Shown: piece after piece, positions 8,934-17,293 of the stretch
Position numbering within the stretch: the first letter of the stretch is position 1
Layout: each line of letters opens with the position of its first letter
Origin: Desulfurococcaceae archaeon
GTDB taxonomy: Archaea; Thermoproteota; Thermoprotei_A; Sulfolobales; Desulfurococcaceae
NCBI GenBank assembly: GCA_028275705.1
Contig: JAPWUD010000008.1
Coordinates: 1-59,466 of the forward strand
Direction of reading: 5' to 3'
DNA: 59,466 nucleotides
Notes under the pieces: model-generated
Databases searched by the model: none
Told to the model about the DNA's origin: nothing
What the model saw: the letters and a program-made list of their open reading frames with translations, nothing else
Position numbers and translations under genes: made by a program

Positions 8934-9249
8934 CTATTAATAGCAATAAACAAATATATAAACTTTATAAAGTAAAAGCATGAAGTTTTTGATTAAATAT
9001 AATAAATACATAAATTGTAAGTACTTGGGATCAAGTTAGCGTAATATAACGATAAATTAAAGCACCATGGTTTCTACCTTTAATTCTATCAATTACTTAT
9101 CCAGGATTAAACCTAGCCCTACCCTTATCCCGATGGGTTAGTATGGATCATTATCGCGTTCTCTGAGTCTTTCCCTCATTCACTTGTAGTCTTCTCTTGT
9201 AAGTGTAATTTCTAATTTCTCTCTAATTAAGTGCATTGTATTTCATAGA
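8934..9249. other. Intergenic region
   Basis: A 316-bp AT-rich stretch that holds the promoter of the DUF973 gene. On the minus strand at 9138-9236 a short frame reads MHLIREKLEITLTREDYK, then a stop, then MRERLRERDNDPY. It may be a decayed remnant of a small charged protein, but is too short to name. Nothing else was recognised. Confidence 0.4.
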
Positions 9250-10650
9250 CTAAGTCTTCGAGTACTTATATCCATATTCCTCGCTTACTTCTACTAATGC
9301 CTCTTCTAGGATATTTAAGGTTTCATCTAGTTCCTCCTTCTTAATAACGAGTGGTGGCCTAATCTTTATCACATTCCTCATTGAGACTTCATCTCCAATT
9401 ATATCCGGCATGTCTAGTGCGTAGAGTGCGCCCTTCTCAAAGGCTAATTTCACAACTTCCTCGGCTTCATCCGTCGCCGGCTCCTTTGTCTCCTTGTTCT
9501 TTACAAGATCTAGTCCCAGGTATAATCCACACCCTCTCACATCGCCTATTAGATCAAACCTACTCTTCATGTCATTAAGCCTCTTCAATGCATAATCACC
9601 CATAACTCTAGCTCTCTCAACGAGGTTCAACTTCTCAATAACGTATAGATTCACTAGTGCTGCAGCATATGGCACTGGGTTACCGCCAAAAGTGGTGTGC
9701 TCCTCTGGATAACTAAGCCCCTTAATCCCAGCTTTTGCAAGAGTTGCACCAATAGGGAATCCACCACCAAGACCCTTAGTCAAAGTCATCATGTCTGGCT
9801 TCAATCCATGAAGATGTGCAACACTCCAAGCCCCAACTCTCCCATTAGCTGTCTGGGCTTCATCAAAGACTATGTAGAATCCATACTTCTCACCTAGCTC
9901 TAAAACCCCCTTCAAGTAGTCTCTAGGCGCTGGTATAACGCCTCCAGGTCCCTGGATAGGCTCTATTATTAATCCAGCAATGGAGTTCACACCCCTCGTA
10001 GAGTACTTTATAGTCTTCTCGAGGAACTCTAGGCATGTTAAGCCGCAGTCAGGGTAGCTCATTTTGAATGGACACCTATAGCAGTATGGATATGGATACC
10101 TAACAAACCTCTCCTCCCCGAAAGGCCTAAACCTAATCAATCCTGGAAGCGGGTGTGATGCCGCTGTTAAGGCGAGGCTATTTCCGTGGAAACTCCTCCA
10201 TGCAACGAGGAAAGTGTCTGCGCCTGGCTTATTAACCATTGCTAGCTTCATAGCCACCTCAATAGCCCAGCCACCACCCTGAGTATTCAACGCCACTCTC
10301 TCATACCCGTAGATCTCTCGTATCTTAAGCATTAGCTTTAATCTAGGTATTGTTGGATAACCATACCTAACGTGGTTTAGTAAACTAGCTTGGAGTGCAG
10401 CAGCATATACAACATCTGGGTGTGAATAGCCAACATTTAGAGTCCAAGCCTGGGATGTCATATCTATTATTCTACGACCCTTCAAGTCATATACAGCGGC
10501 TCCACCAGGCTCACCCCTAGTGAGTATTGTCTCCTCGAGACTTGTAAGGCTTGTTTTTCTAGCCTCTCTAATTGATGCCTCATCAATACTCGTTAGGAGA
10601 GCTCTAATCTCTTCTTCACTCATGAGAATGGGTTTTAACTCTAACACCAA
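9250..10650 (-). CDS. Class III PLP aminotransferase / amino acid racemase-like
   Basis: A fold-type I PLP enzyme. DEAQT at 263-267 contacts the cofactor and K292 in LTKGLGGG forms the Schiff base. A four-cysteine insert (C190, C193, C202, C206; CYRCPF then C-x3-C) is like that recalled for archaeal class III enzymes including the broad-specificity amino acid racemases and omega-aminotransferases of Thermococcales. Transamination of an omega-amino acid and racemisation are both possible. The TTG start has GGTG six bases upstream. The gene stands alone beside the disrupted HTH-CBS gene; a second class III enzyme lies at 25.8 kb. Confidence 0.82.
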   Translation of the reverse strand: MVLELKPILMSEEEIRALLTSIDEASIREARKTSLTSLEETILTRGEPGGAAVYDLKGRRIIDMTSQAWTLNVGYSHPDVVYAAALQASLLNHVRYGYPTIPRLKLMLKIREIYGYERVALNTQGGGWAIEVAMKLAMVNKPGADTFLVAWRSFHGNSLALTAASHPLPGLIRFRPFGEERFVRYPYPYCYRCPFKMSYPDCGLTCLEFLEKTIKYSTRGVNSIAGLIIEPIQGPGGVIPAPRDYLKGVLELGEKYGFYIVFDEAQTANGRVGAWSVAHLHGLKPDMMTLTKGLGGGFPIGATLAKAGIKGLSYPEEHTTFGGNPVPYAAALVNLYVIEKLNLVERARVMGDYALKRLNDMKSRFDLIGDVRGCGLYLGLDLVKNKETKEPATDEAEEVVKLAFEKGALYALDMPDIIGDEVSMRNVIKIRPPLVIKKEELDETLNILEEALVEVSEEYGYKYSKT

Positions 10651-10714
10651 GATATCACCAGTATGAAGTAATATGAGCTAAACAAGTTATAGATTTGTAA
10701 TGATAATTAATTAA

Positions 10715-11730
10715 CTAAAACCTACAATAACCTATTTTCAAAAAACTCAACAACCTCTCGCTCCTGGGTATAGGTTTAAAGACATGCTCCACGGGAGTGT
10801 CTGGGTCTAAGCCACTACTAATAAGCTTCAATAGATAGTATAAACTAGCATATCCATCTACACGGCCACTCCTAACTAAAAGAGCACACTCAACATTCCT
10901 CCCAGTCATTAATGCAAGCAAATTCCTCACACTAACACCCTTCTCGCAGGTAATAGGCTTTCTCACTCTAACAACGCGTTTTACAAGAACAACCACCCTC
11001 CTACCCACTCTATCAGACTCCAACACTAAGCCATCGACAACATAGCGGCCGAGCTTCACAATAATCCTCCTACCACGCCTCCAGTATAGTCTTTTCCATA
11101 AATTCCTCAACTCCATGGTTAAACTCCTCCCTGTTAGACACAGGGTAATAGTAGTAGAGATCCTAGAAGGCCTCCCACCCAGGGTCATTAATGCCGCACT
11201 TAAATAATCTCTCTTAGTAAATACAATTAGTGCTTTCTCAGTTGGAGTGTATCCTCCATAAGGGTTTCCCCGAGACAATCATCTGTAGTTAGCTGTAAAT
11301 AGTTGTGAACGCTTTTTCTTGCCTCGGGGTTCCCGGGCTCCGTTCGGGTTTTCATCGCATCACTGCCCGGGCTATCAGGGCTCCACATAACCCAAAAGCC
11401 CCTCATCCGCATTGAAGACAATAACTCAAACCCCAAAACTCATCATCAACGAGTAAATACACGTAGGGAGGTTAATAAATTTAAACCAACTATTCATAGT
11501 TATCCACAACTAATCGCAAGTAATTATAGATCGGTCACAGGCCCTCTCCTAGACTCTATGAGACCTAGAACTTTGAGAGCTGAAATAGCGTTTCTCACGC
11601 TACCCGGGTGAATACCTAGGTAAGAAGCTACTTCATCACTTTTAACTGGCCTATCATAGATCTTACTTAAGTCAATTATGCCTTCAAGTATTCTCTCCTG
11701 GAGTCTATTTAAATAGCCCATAAATACCAC
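10715..11730 (-). pseudogene. HTH (DUF293-like) plus CBS-domain regulator, split by a mini-element
   Basis: The 5' part (11730 or ATG 11721 to about 11539) encodes a winged HTH ending in LGLIESRRGP. The 3' part (11260 to 10715) resumes at YGGYTPTEKALIVF and continues with a basic beta domain (KLGRYVVDGLVLESDRVGRR) and a CBS-like domain (GVSVRNLLALMTGRNVECAL). Archaeal HTH-CBS proteins read PGPKGGYxPT across this junction, so the two halves belong together. Removing 278 bp gives RRGPYGGYTPT in frame. The original protein was probably a ligand-sensing regulator, perhaps of the neighbouring aldolase or aminotransferase genes. As it stands, only an orphan HTH fragment would be made. Confidence 0.8.
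11261..11538 (-). mobile_element. IS200/IS605-type mini-element without tnpA/tnpB (E2)
   Basis: This 278-bp insert is almost the same length as E1 but differs in sequence. On the minus strand it starts after GGCCT with GTGACCGATCTATAATT and ends near CTCGGGGAAACC. The frame inside it ends with a tail containing SDAMKTRTEPGNPEARK, which from memory resembles a crenarchaeal TnpB C-terminus. An inverted repeat of CCCCGAG lies around 11269-11333. The ends are ambiguous by 3 bp because AGG occurs at 11261-11263 and at 11539-11541. The element runs in the same direction as the gene it interrupts. The family assignment is inferred; the insertion itself is well supported by the split gene. Confidence 0.65.
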
Positions 11731-11802
11731 TACTAAGCCAAGGAAATATAATTAAGGCTCGGGAAAAATACATGTAAATGTAGCTCTGCTAGAGGGATCT
11801 AC

Positions 11803-12444
11803 ATGTACTTGGATTTGAAGAGGAGAATAGTGGATGTTTTCAAGTATATGGATGAAAAGGGGTTAAATTACGGTAGATCCGGGAATATCAGCGTTAAAGT
11901 TGGAGATGACCGATTGTTGATCACGCCGAGCGGCGTTATTAAATCTGTCCTGTCCCCAGAAGATATTCTACTGGTATCTATAGATGGAGAAGTCATTGAA
12001 GGTAGGCACAATCCAAGCGTTGAAATGCCCCTCCACCTAGCCATATATAAGAGTTATAGCCACGTTGGAGCAATTATACATGCACACCCAGTATACACGA
12101 GTATACTAGCTGTTATTAGAGAGCCTCTCCCTCCAATAATCGAGGAGATGATGCTATATACTGGTGGTGAAGTTAGAGTAGCTGACTACGCTCCCTTCGG
12201 TACCGAGGAGCTAGCTGAGAATGCTGTGAAAGCACTTAAGGATAGATCCGCAGTTATACTTGCAAACCACGGTGTTGTAACCTGTGGTAGAAACCTAGAT
12301 GAAGCACTAGAGGTCCTAGTTGTCGTTGAGAGGGCTTCGCAAATATATGTACTTGCAAAACTAACTGGGAAAGTCCATAGTCTACCAGAAGAGATTGTTG
12401 ACTTCTATAAATCCCTATTCGCGAAAAAGATTATTGGGCAATAG
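11803..12444 (+). CDS. Class II aldolase (fuculose-phosphate aldolase / adducin family)
   Basis: A zinc-dependent class II aldolase-fold enzyme of 213 residues. Catalytic Glu is E74 (PSVEMPLH). Zinc ligands are H93 and H95 (HAHP) and H156 (ANHG). The family includes fuculose- and rhamnulose-phosphate aldolases, MtnB dehydratase, 3-oxo-tetronate-phosphate decarboxylases and 5-deoxyribulose-phosphate aldolase. It converges with the FGGY kinase-RLP operon with only 11 bp between stops, so it probably works on a phosphorylated product of that kinase. Specificity cannot be decided by sequence alone. Confidence 0.88.
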   Translation: MYLDLKRRIVDVFKYMDEKGLNYGRSGNISVKVGDDRLLITPSGVIKSVLSPEDILLVSIDGEVIEGRHNPSVEMPLHLAIYKSYSHVGAIIHAHPVYTSILAVIREPLPPIIEEMMLYTGGEVRVADYAPFGTEELAENAVKALKDRSAVILANHGVVTCGRNLDEALEVLVVVERASQIYVLAKLTGKVHSLPEEIVDFYKSLFAKKIIGQ

Positions 12445-12455
12445 AGAGTTTTACT

Positions 12456-14003
12456 CTATGACAACTTATTAAGGTATTTGTAGAGGCCTCTGTTACTCCT
12501 ATATGTTTTTATGAGTAACTTTAGCTTTCTCTCAAATACCTCCTCTAAGTTCCCCCTAGGCTTGAAGATTCTTTCAGGCTTAGCGATTTTCTTGGCATAG
12601 TTGAAATCCCCTAGTCCAAGACCCCTAACCCCTATTACCGCGGAGCCGATGGCGGAAGCCTCCCTCATGGTATTCATGCGCCAAACCTCAGCCCTCGAGG
12701 CGTCTGCAATGATCTGGCAGAGTGAGTTCCACATTGCTCCCCCACCTACAACGTATAGCCTTTGAACTCTCATACCTAGTAGTTTCTCAAAGTATACTTG
12801 AGCCCACTTAATATTCAATGCGATCCCCTCCATAACGGCTTCCAGCATATGGAATCTTGTGTCACTTAAACTTACATTGAATAGTGCGCCTCTTACAAAT
12901 GGATCATCTATTGGTACCCTCTCACCATAGAGCCATGGTAGGAACACTACTCTATTTGATGCAGGATCAACTTGTCCGATTCTCTCGTCAACTTCATCAT
13001 AGATCTTTTTATCTACCCCACCATATAGTAGCGAAATGATGTAATCCAACGCCACACAGCCACACTCTTGCTCAGCGATCAATAAGTACTTTCCAGGTAT
13101 TGCACTAACAAGTGTTCCAATAGCGTGGAAAATATCTAATTTCCTCACAGGGAGGTGTGCTGCAAGCCAGTCGCTAGTCCCTAGATATAAGTGTGTCTCG
13201 TAGTCTTCAACAGCTCCAGAACCTATTGCAGTTGCTGCCACGTCTCCAGAACCTATGACCACTCTAGTTTTCTCCGATAACCCCGTTTCCCTTGCAATTT
13301 CCTTCTTTAAATAACCCACAATTTCAATGGGTTTTTTAATTAATGGTAGTTTTTCAACATCTAGCTTAAGGTCTTTTATAAGTGCTCCACTCCACTCTAA
13401 ATCCCCCTTCCTCACATCTGCTAACCACGTTACATGTGCTTCATCAGCGTTGATTGCTGGTGCTCCCGTGAGCTTATATGCTATAAAGCCATTTACATTG
13501 AGGAATTTCCATGTATCTCTATAGATCTCCGGCATGTTTTTCATGATCCAAATAATCTTCGACAGTGGATCCTTACCTGTCTTACTTGGAGCACCACCAG
13601 TTATTCTAAGAAATTTTATTAGTCGGAATACATTGAAGCCGCTTATCTTTGGAAACCCTGAAAAGAGCTCTCTGGGCTCACCGGCTGATCTAACATCAAG
13701 CCACGTAATTAAATTATACAGCGGCTCTCCATCCCTCCCCACAGGGATTACTCCAAGCATTTGTGCATCCATAGATACTCCCGCAATTTCACCCGGATTA
13801 ATACTTGTTGAAGAAGCTAAATCGCTCATTACACCAATCACTTTCCTAAATAACTCACCTGGATCTTGCTCAGCCCAACCAGGCTTTGGGTAGTTAATAC
13901 TAAGAGGCTTAGTGGCTTTTGCAACAACCTCGGCTTTACCTACGTCTAGTAGAATCCCCTTAACAGAGCTTGTCCCAATATCTAGTGATATCAAGTACGT
14001 CAT
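12456..14003 (-). CDS. FGGY-family carbohydrate kinase, RLP-linked
   Basis: A 515-residue xylulokinase-like kinase. The N-terminal phosphate loop DIGTSS is at residues 8-13, the substrate contact MDAQ at 78-81, the catalytic Asp is D254 in GSGD, and VVGGGAMW near residue 418 belongs to the second ATPase lobe. It phosphorylates a sugar, polyol or sugar acid using ATP. It starts 39 bp after the RLP stop on the same strand and is probably co-transcribed, which points to a substrate whose phosphate ester is processed by the RLP. FGGY kinases vary widely, so the substrate is open. Confidence 0.9.
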   Translation of the reverse strand: MTYLISLDIGTSSVKGILLDVGKAEVVAKATKPLSINYPKPGWAEQDPGELFRKVIGVMSDLASSTSINPGEIAGVSMDAQMLGVIPVGRDGEPLYNLITWLDVRSAGEPRELFSGFPKISGFNVFRLIKFLRITGGAPSKTGKDPLSKIIWIMKNMPEIYRDTWKFLNVNGFIAYKLTGAPAINADEAHVTWLADVRKGDLEWSGALIKDLKLDVEKLPLIKKPIEIVGYLKKEIARETGLSEKTRVVIGSGDVAATAIGSGAVEDYETHLYLGTSDWLAAHLPVRKLDIFHAIGTLVSAIPGKYLLIAEQECGCVALDYIISLLYGGVDKKIYDEVDERIGQVDPASNRVVFLPWLYGERVPIDDPFVRGALFNVSLSDTRFHMLEAVMEGIALNIKWAQVYFEKLLGMRVQRLYVVGGGAMWNSLCQIIADASRAEVWRMNTMREASAIGSAVIGVRGLGLGDFNYAKKIAKPERIFKPRGNLEEVFERKLKLLIKTYRSNRGLYKYLNKLS

Positions 14004-14042
14004 TCAATACACACTCCAAGTGGTAATGAGTAAAAAAGTGCG

Positions 14043-15368
14043 TTACAAACCAAGCATTACAGCTAGTGCTCCCTTCTTATAAGCCTCTATAGCAGCCGCC
14101 AATTCAACTGCTTGCTTTGAATACTCCTCTAGAGGAATGCCCTTTAACGAGGCATCTATTGCCTGCCTAAAGGCTCTAGCCCCCGCTCTACTACCCATTG
14201 GGTGAGCATGTACCGCTCCACCTGCAGCGACCCCGACATCCACACCGAAGTCACTTATAAGTTTTGGTACTTCCAACTGTGTTATTCCACCAGAGGGGCA
14301 TGGTAGTGTCTGCTTCAACCCACTCATAGGCGCTCTAAGGTATTTTGCAACCCTCAAGTACTTCTCCCTTGTATAAGTTGGGACTTTACCATATGGAGCT
14401 GGATATATAACCATGTCCGCTCCTGCTAGTCTAACTAGTTTTCCATACAGTAGTATTGACGAAATACCTGAGTATGGTGAAACATATGACATCGAGCCAT
14501 AGTCTGGCGCGTGTGCTAGTATCGGGAGACCAATACTCGCGTCTTCAGCTAGTTGCTTAAATGCACCCAGCCCAACTGAGTATGCATTAACCATGAGGGC
14601 ATTACCACCAAGTTGTTTAACCCTCTCCGCTAGCTCAAAGAGCCTCGGTGGGTCGCTAGTGATATTGACTGTGTATAGCTTCCTCTCACCCGTCTCCTCA
14701 ACAGCTTTATCAAGCATCTCCATAAACTTCGAAACTCTCTCCTCAACTCTATTATAGCTTTGATTCGCCAACAACTCATCGTCTTTTATAACGTCTACAC
14801 CGCCAGCCCATGCTTCATAAGCTAGCTTAGCCCCTACATCTGGAGGTGTGTAAATGCAGGGCTTGATCATGGCGACTATCAACGGCCTCTCAGGTACCCC
14901 AAGTAGGCTCCTCAAGCCATCAATACCGAATCTCGGTCCTTTAAACAGTTTAAGATAGTCCTTGGGCATCCATATATCAACGAGCTTTATTCTACCGAAA
15001 GCCATTATATTCCCGGTGATCATAGAGAACATCGTCGATAAGTCATCCTCGAAGTTTATCCATGGAAATCCAATAGATATTATGAACCTCCTAAACCCCT
15101 CCTTCGGAGTCTCGATTTCGTAGTCCGGGATCTCGTATAATCCAACAACTTTCCCTCCGAGCATTCTCCTTGTTTCTGTGGTCTCAGCAGGGGTTCTAAT
15201 CCATGTACCAGTAGTTTGCTCCGCTGCAAATGCTCTAGCTACAATGTCTGGTGGGAACCCTGCAGGAATCTCTACTATGTAGTGCGCTACTACGTATTTT
15301 TCAATATCAATAGACTCAAATAAAACATCGAGAATGTCTTCATAGTCTACTCTAGGAACCTTCAACAT
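14043..15368 (-). CDS. RuBisCO-like protein (form IV RLP)
   Basis: A 441-residue large-subunit fold. Kept positions: E50, N120, K169 (equivalent to K175), the metal-binding K195-D197-E198 (K201, D203, E204 of RuBisCO), H286, loop-6 K328, S359 and the GG phosphate-binding motifs. Changed positions: C171 replaces K177, A287 replaces R295, and the H327 site is lost in IYPAPYGK. Carbamylation and Mg binding, hence enolisation, look possible, but CO2 fixation on RuBP is not expected. Known RLPs act as enolases, isomerases, or decarboxylases and transcarboxylases of oxo-sugar-acid phosphates. GGTGGG sits directly before the ATG. First gene of an operon with the FGGY kinase. Confidence 0.88.
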   Translation of the reverse strand: MLKVPRVDYEDILDVLFESIDIEKYVVAHYIVEIPAGFPPDIVARAFAAEQTTGTWIRTPAETTETRRMLGGKVVGLYEIPDYEIETPKEGFRRFIISIGFPWINFEDDLSTMFSMITGNIMAFGRIKLVDIWMPKDYLKLFKGPRFGIDGLRSLLGVPERPLIVAMIKPCIYTPPDVGAKLAYEAWAGGVDVIKDDELLANQSYNRVEERVSKFMEMLDKAVEETGERKLYTVNITSDPPRLFELAERVKQLGGNALMVNAYSVGLGAFKQLAEDASIGLPILAHAPDYGSMSYVSPYSGISSILLYGKLVRLAGADMVIYPAPYGKVPTYTREKYLRVAKYLRAPMSGLKQTLPCPSGGITQLEVPKLISDFGVDVGVAAGGAVHAHPMGSRAGARAFRQAIDASLKGIPLEEYSKQAVELAAAIEAYKKGALAVMLGL

Positions 15369-15469
15369 CCCACCAATAAAAGACTCAATGCAGATGCCTA
15401 ATATAGATTTGTAATGTTAAATCTATAAATCAATAAACAACATATAGAAGTATCAATGGGGTGACATAG
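15369..15469. promoter_or_regulatory. Divergent promoter region, RLP and small DUF6379-like gene
   Basis: This 101-bp gap holds TATA-like TTTATAGA on the minus strand near 15420-15430, which serves the RLP operon, and GGGGTGA just before the plus-strand TTG at 15470. A common regulator for both directions is plausible; the disrupted HTH-CBS gene 4 kb away is one candidate. Confidence 0.45.
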
Positions 15470-15832
15470 TTGGCTGTTCCAGCTATGATTCTCAGGAGGC
15501 TCTACGTTAAGAAGAGCTTAAAAAACACTAGTGAAGGCGTAGAATTCACATTGAAAAACATACTCGCAGATGCCACTATTACTAAGCCGCTGGAGATAAC
15601 AATAGACAATAACCCCGTTCCACTAGAGAAAGTGATTTTAGTCACAGAGAGTAAGACTATTCGAAACAATGAGATATCAAGTGAAAAACCACTAGACTTC
15701 TCACTAAATACAAGCATCATCATTAAAATTGAGGGGTTGAAACTAAACCCTGGACAACACAAAATCGCGATCTCTGGTGCTACAAAAGAATACGGTGACA
15801 TAAAGTTCGACGTATTGGATAAAATAGATTAG
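15470..15832 (+). CDS. Small beta-rich protein, possibly DUF6379 (C-deglycosidase beta-subunit-like)
   Basis: A 120-residue protein with RRLYVKKSLKNTSEGVEF at the N-terminus, a string of predicted beta strands, and LKLNPGQHKIAI near the end. From memory this resembles DUF6379, which includes the small beta subunit of C-glycoside deglycosidases, but that is a weak match without a search and no alpha subunit is next to it. The start is TTG with GGGGTGA about 6 bases upstream. It is divergent from the RLP gene, so it may belong to the same sugar pathway, perhaps as an accessory subunit. Confidence 0.45.
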   Translation: MAVPAMILRRLYVKKSLKNTSEGVEFTLKNILADATITKPLEITIDNNPVPLEKVILVTESKTIRNNEISSEKPLDFSLNTSIIIKIEGLKLNPGQHKIAISGATKEYGDIKFDVLDKID

Positions 15833-16180
15833 TTGGAATAAATGTATTGAATATAGTAAACACATATTGTTCACATATTTTTTATACCCATTCACCTATT
15901 CACGATATCCAAGTAATAATTCTACGTATTCCGCAAATAGAGGAGTTAATTAAACTAGAGGCTATTGGAACATTCTCTTCAATGTCTTGACACCAATATA
16001 TAAAGGGACCTACGTCCTCATCACATGGGGATCTAGAGATCACGACTATGGATCCCCGGGAAATATTCGGAGAACCCTAGTGTGGTGCTTAGCGTATTTG
16101 ATTAATGCAGGAACTGTATACGTTAATTATAAAAAGTGATACAGCAATGCCTGTGGTAAAAAGTTTTAAATTATGGATAC
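15833..16180. other. Intergenic region between convergent genes
   Basis: This 348-bp stretch holds a plausible TATA box (ATATATAAAGG near 15996-16006, plus strand) followed about 25-60 bp later by the inverted repeat GGGGATC/GATCCCC (16027-16059). Together these could mark a short untranslated RNA, but no known family was recognised and no open frame is present. Confidence 0.35.
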
Positions 16181-17293
16181 CTAAGTGGTAACACTTGTTT
16201 TCTCGCTTGTGCTTTGACTACTTGTTGGTGATTTTTCCCCTCCTGCTTCTCCCTCAACTTTGCTAATGATAGAGTTCACCTTGTTCTTGGGTAAACTATA
16301 CACTGGCTTCTCTGGGAGTAGTCCCTGCGGCCTGAACAATACTATTACTATTATTAGTAAGCCTATGAGTATGTATTCAAGCCACTCAGGGCTTATACCA
16401 ATTAATGTGCTTATAGCCCCCTTATACACTATGATTAAGAATCTTGCAATAGTGTATATTAATACACCTATGAAGATCCCTAAATTATTCCCAACACCTC
16501 CTAGCATCATAAACGCCCACGGCCAGAAAGTCCACTGAAGCCTAGTGTATGTTGAAGCCTTCATGCTCCCCGTGAAGAGTGCCCATATTGCACCTGCCAT
16601 TGCTGATATAGCCCCTCCAACAATCAATACTTGCTTCCTAGCTTTAACAACGTCTTTACCATACACAGCCGCAGCAACCTCAGAGTCTCTAATGGCCTTG
16701 AGCATTCTACCATAAGGAGACCTTGCAAGTAGCTCGGCATAGAAGTAGACTGCAAGAGCTACTATTAGAGCTGCAAGCGCCGCGATAGTGAATCTAAGCT
16801 GGGAGCCGACGAATGTGAAGGGATCTACTACGAATACCCCTGTTGTCCCACCGACGAGTGGGTCGTAGTTCCACGCTATTGTAACTGCTAAGTCCCCGAA
16901 GGCTAGTAGTGTAATGCCTAGTGTTTCTTTGAGTCTTAGCGCGGGGTATGCGCAGAGGAGGCCCATTAACCCCCCTATTAATGCAGCGATTATGAGTGTT
17001 AGAATGAATACTCCTATGGATAACCATGGATTACTAGCTAGTACTTTGTTAATCTCTGATACTATTTTGAAGTTGTGCATGTGGTCAGCATATTCAGCAC
17101 CCCAGGGGTAGCCAAGGATTGCTGCTAGTATTCTCCCAGGTACTGCTGCAGCTATGATGGCCCCCATGACAACAGATAGGAGTCTACCAAATTGCGGTAT
17201 ATTGAGGAATCCAACCTCGATATTCAGGCTTATAGTTATTATTAACCCAATGGCGAAGTTTATGATGATTAAGAGTAGTTCAGGGGGGATCAT
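16181..17293 (-). CDS. livM: Branched-chain-type ABC transporter permease LivM
   Basis: A 370-residue membrane protein with about nine hydrophobic segments and the LivM hallmark YGRMLKAIRDSEVAAAVYGKD, the cytoplasmic loop contacting the ATPases. The tail after LFRPQGLLPEK is hydrophilic and Ser/Thr-rich, longer than usual. It overlaps the LivH stop by about one base and is translationally coupled. With LivH it forms the channel of a HAAT-family importer; the substrate may be a branched-chain amino acid, amide, urea or an aromatic or sugar-derived acid. Confidence 0.9.
   Translation of the reverse strand: MIPPELLLIIINFAIGLIITISLNIEVGFLNIPQFGRLLSVVMGAIIAAAVPGRILAAILGYPWGAEYADHMHNFKIVSEINKVLASNPWLSIGVFILTLIIAALIGGLMGLLCAYPALRLKETLGITLLAFGDLAVTIAWNYDPLVGGTTGVFVVDPFTFVGSQLRFTIAALAALIVALAVYFYAELLARSPYGRMLKAIRDSEVAAAVYGKDVVKARKQVLIVGGAISAMAGAIWALFTGSMKASTYTRLQWTFWPWAFMMLGGVGNNLGIFIGVLIYTIARFLIIVYKGAISTLIGISPEWLEYILIGLLIIVIVLFRPQGLLPEKPVYSLPKNKVNSIISKVEGEAGGEKSPTSSQSTSEKTSVTT

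Noticed and set aside
9138-9236. Broken minus-strand frame MHLIREKLEITLTREDYK with a stop, possible decayed antitoxin-like gene
   Set aside because: Too short, interrupted, without ribosome site or promoter, and no family could be named.
10715-11278. Independent 187-residue gene starting MSRGNPYGG
   Set aside because: The first residues come from the inserted element; the rest continues the HTH-CBS protein begun at 11730.
11227-11436. Independent 69-residue gene
   Set aside because: It lies almost entirely in element E2 and looks like the leftover tail of a TnpB frame.
14043-15368. True form III RuBisCO of the AMP pathway, together with the isomerase at 57.2 kb
   Set aside because: Equivalents of K177, R295 and H327 are replaced, which is not compatible with RuBP carboxylation; the genes are also 42 kb apart.
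11803-15368. Classic methionine salvage (MtnB, MtnW, MtnK)
   Set aside because: The kinase is FGGY-type and not MtnK-like, there is no MtnX or MtnD, and the MtnA-like genes lie 42 kb away with ribose-bisphosphate isomerase residues.
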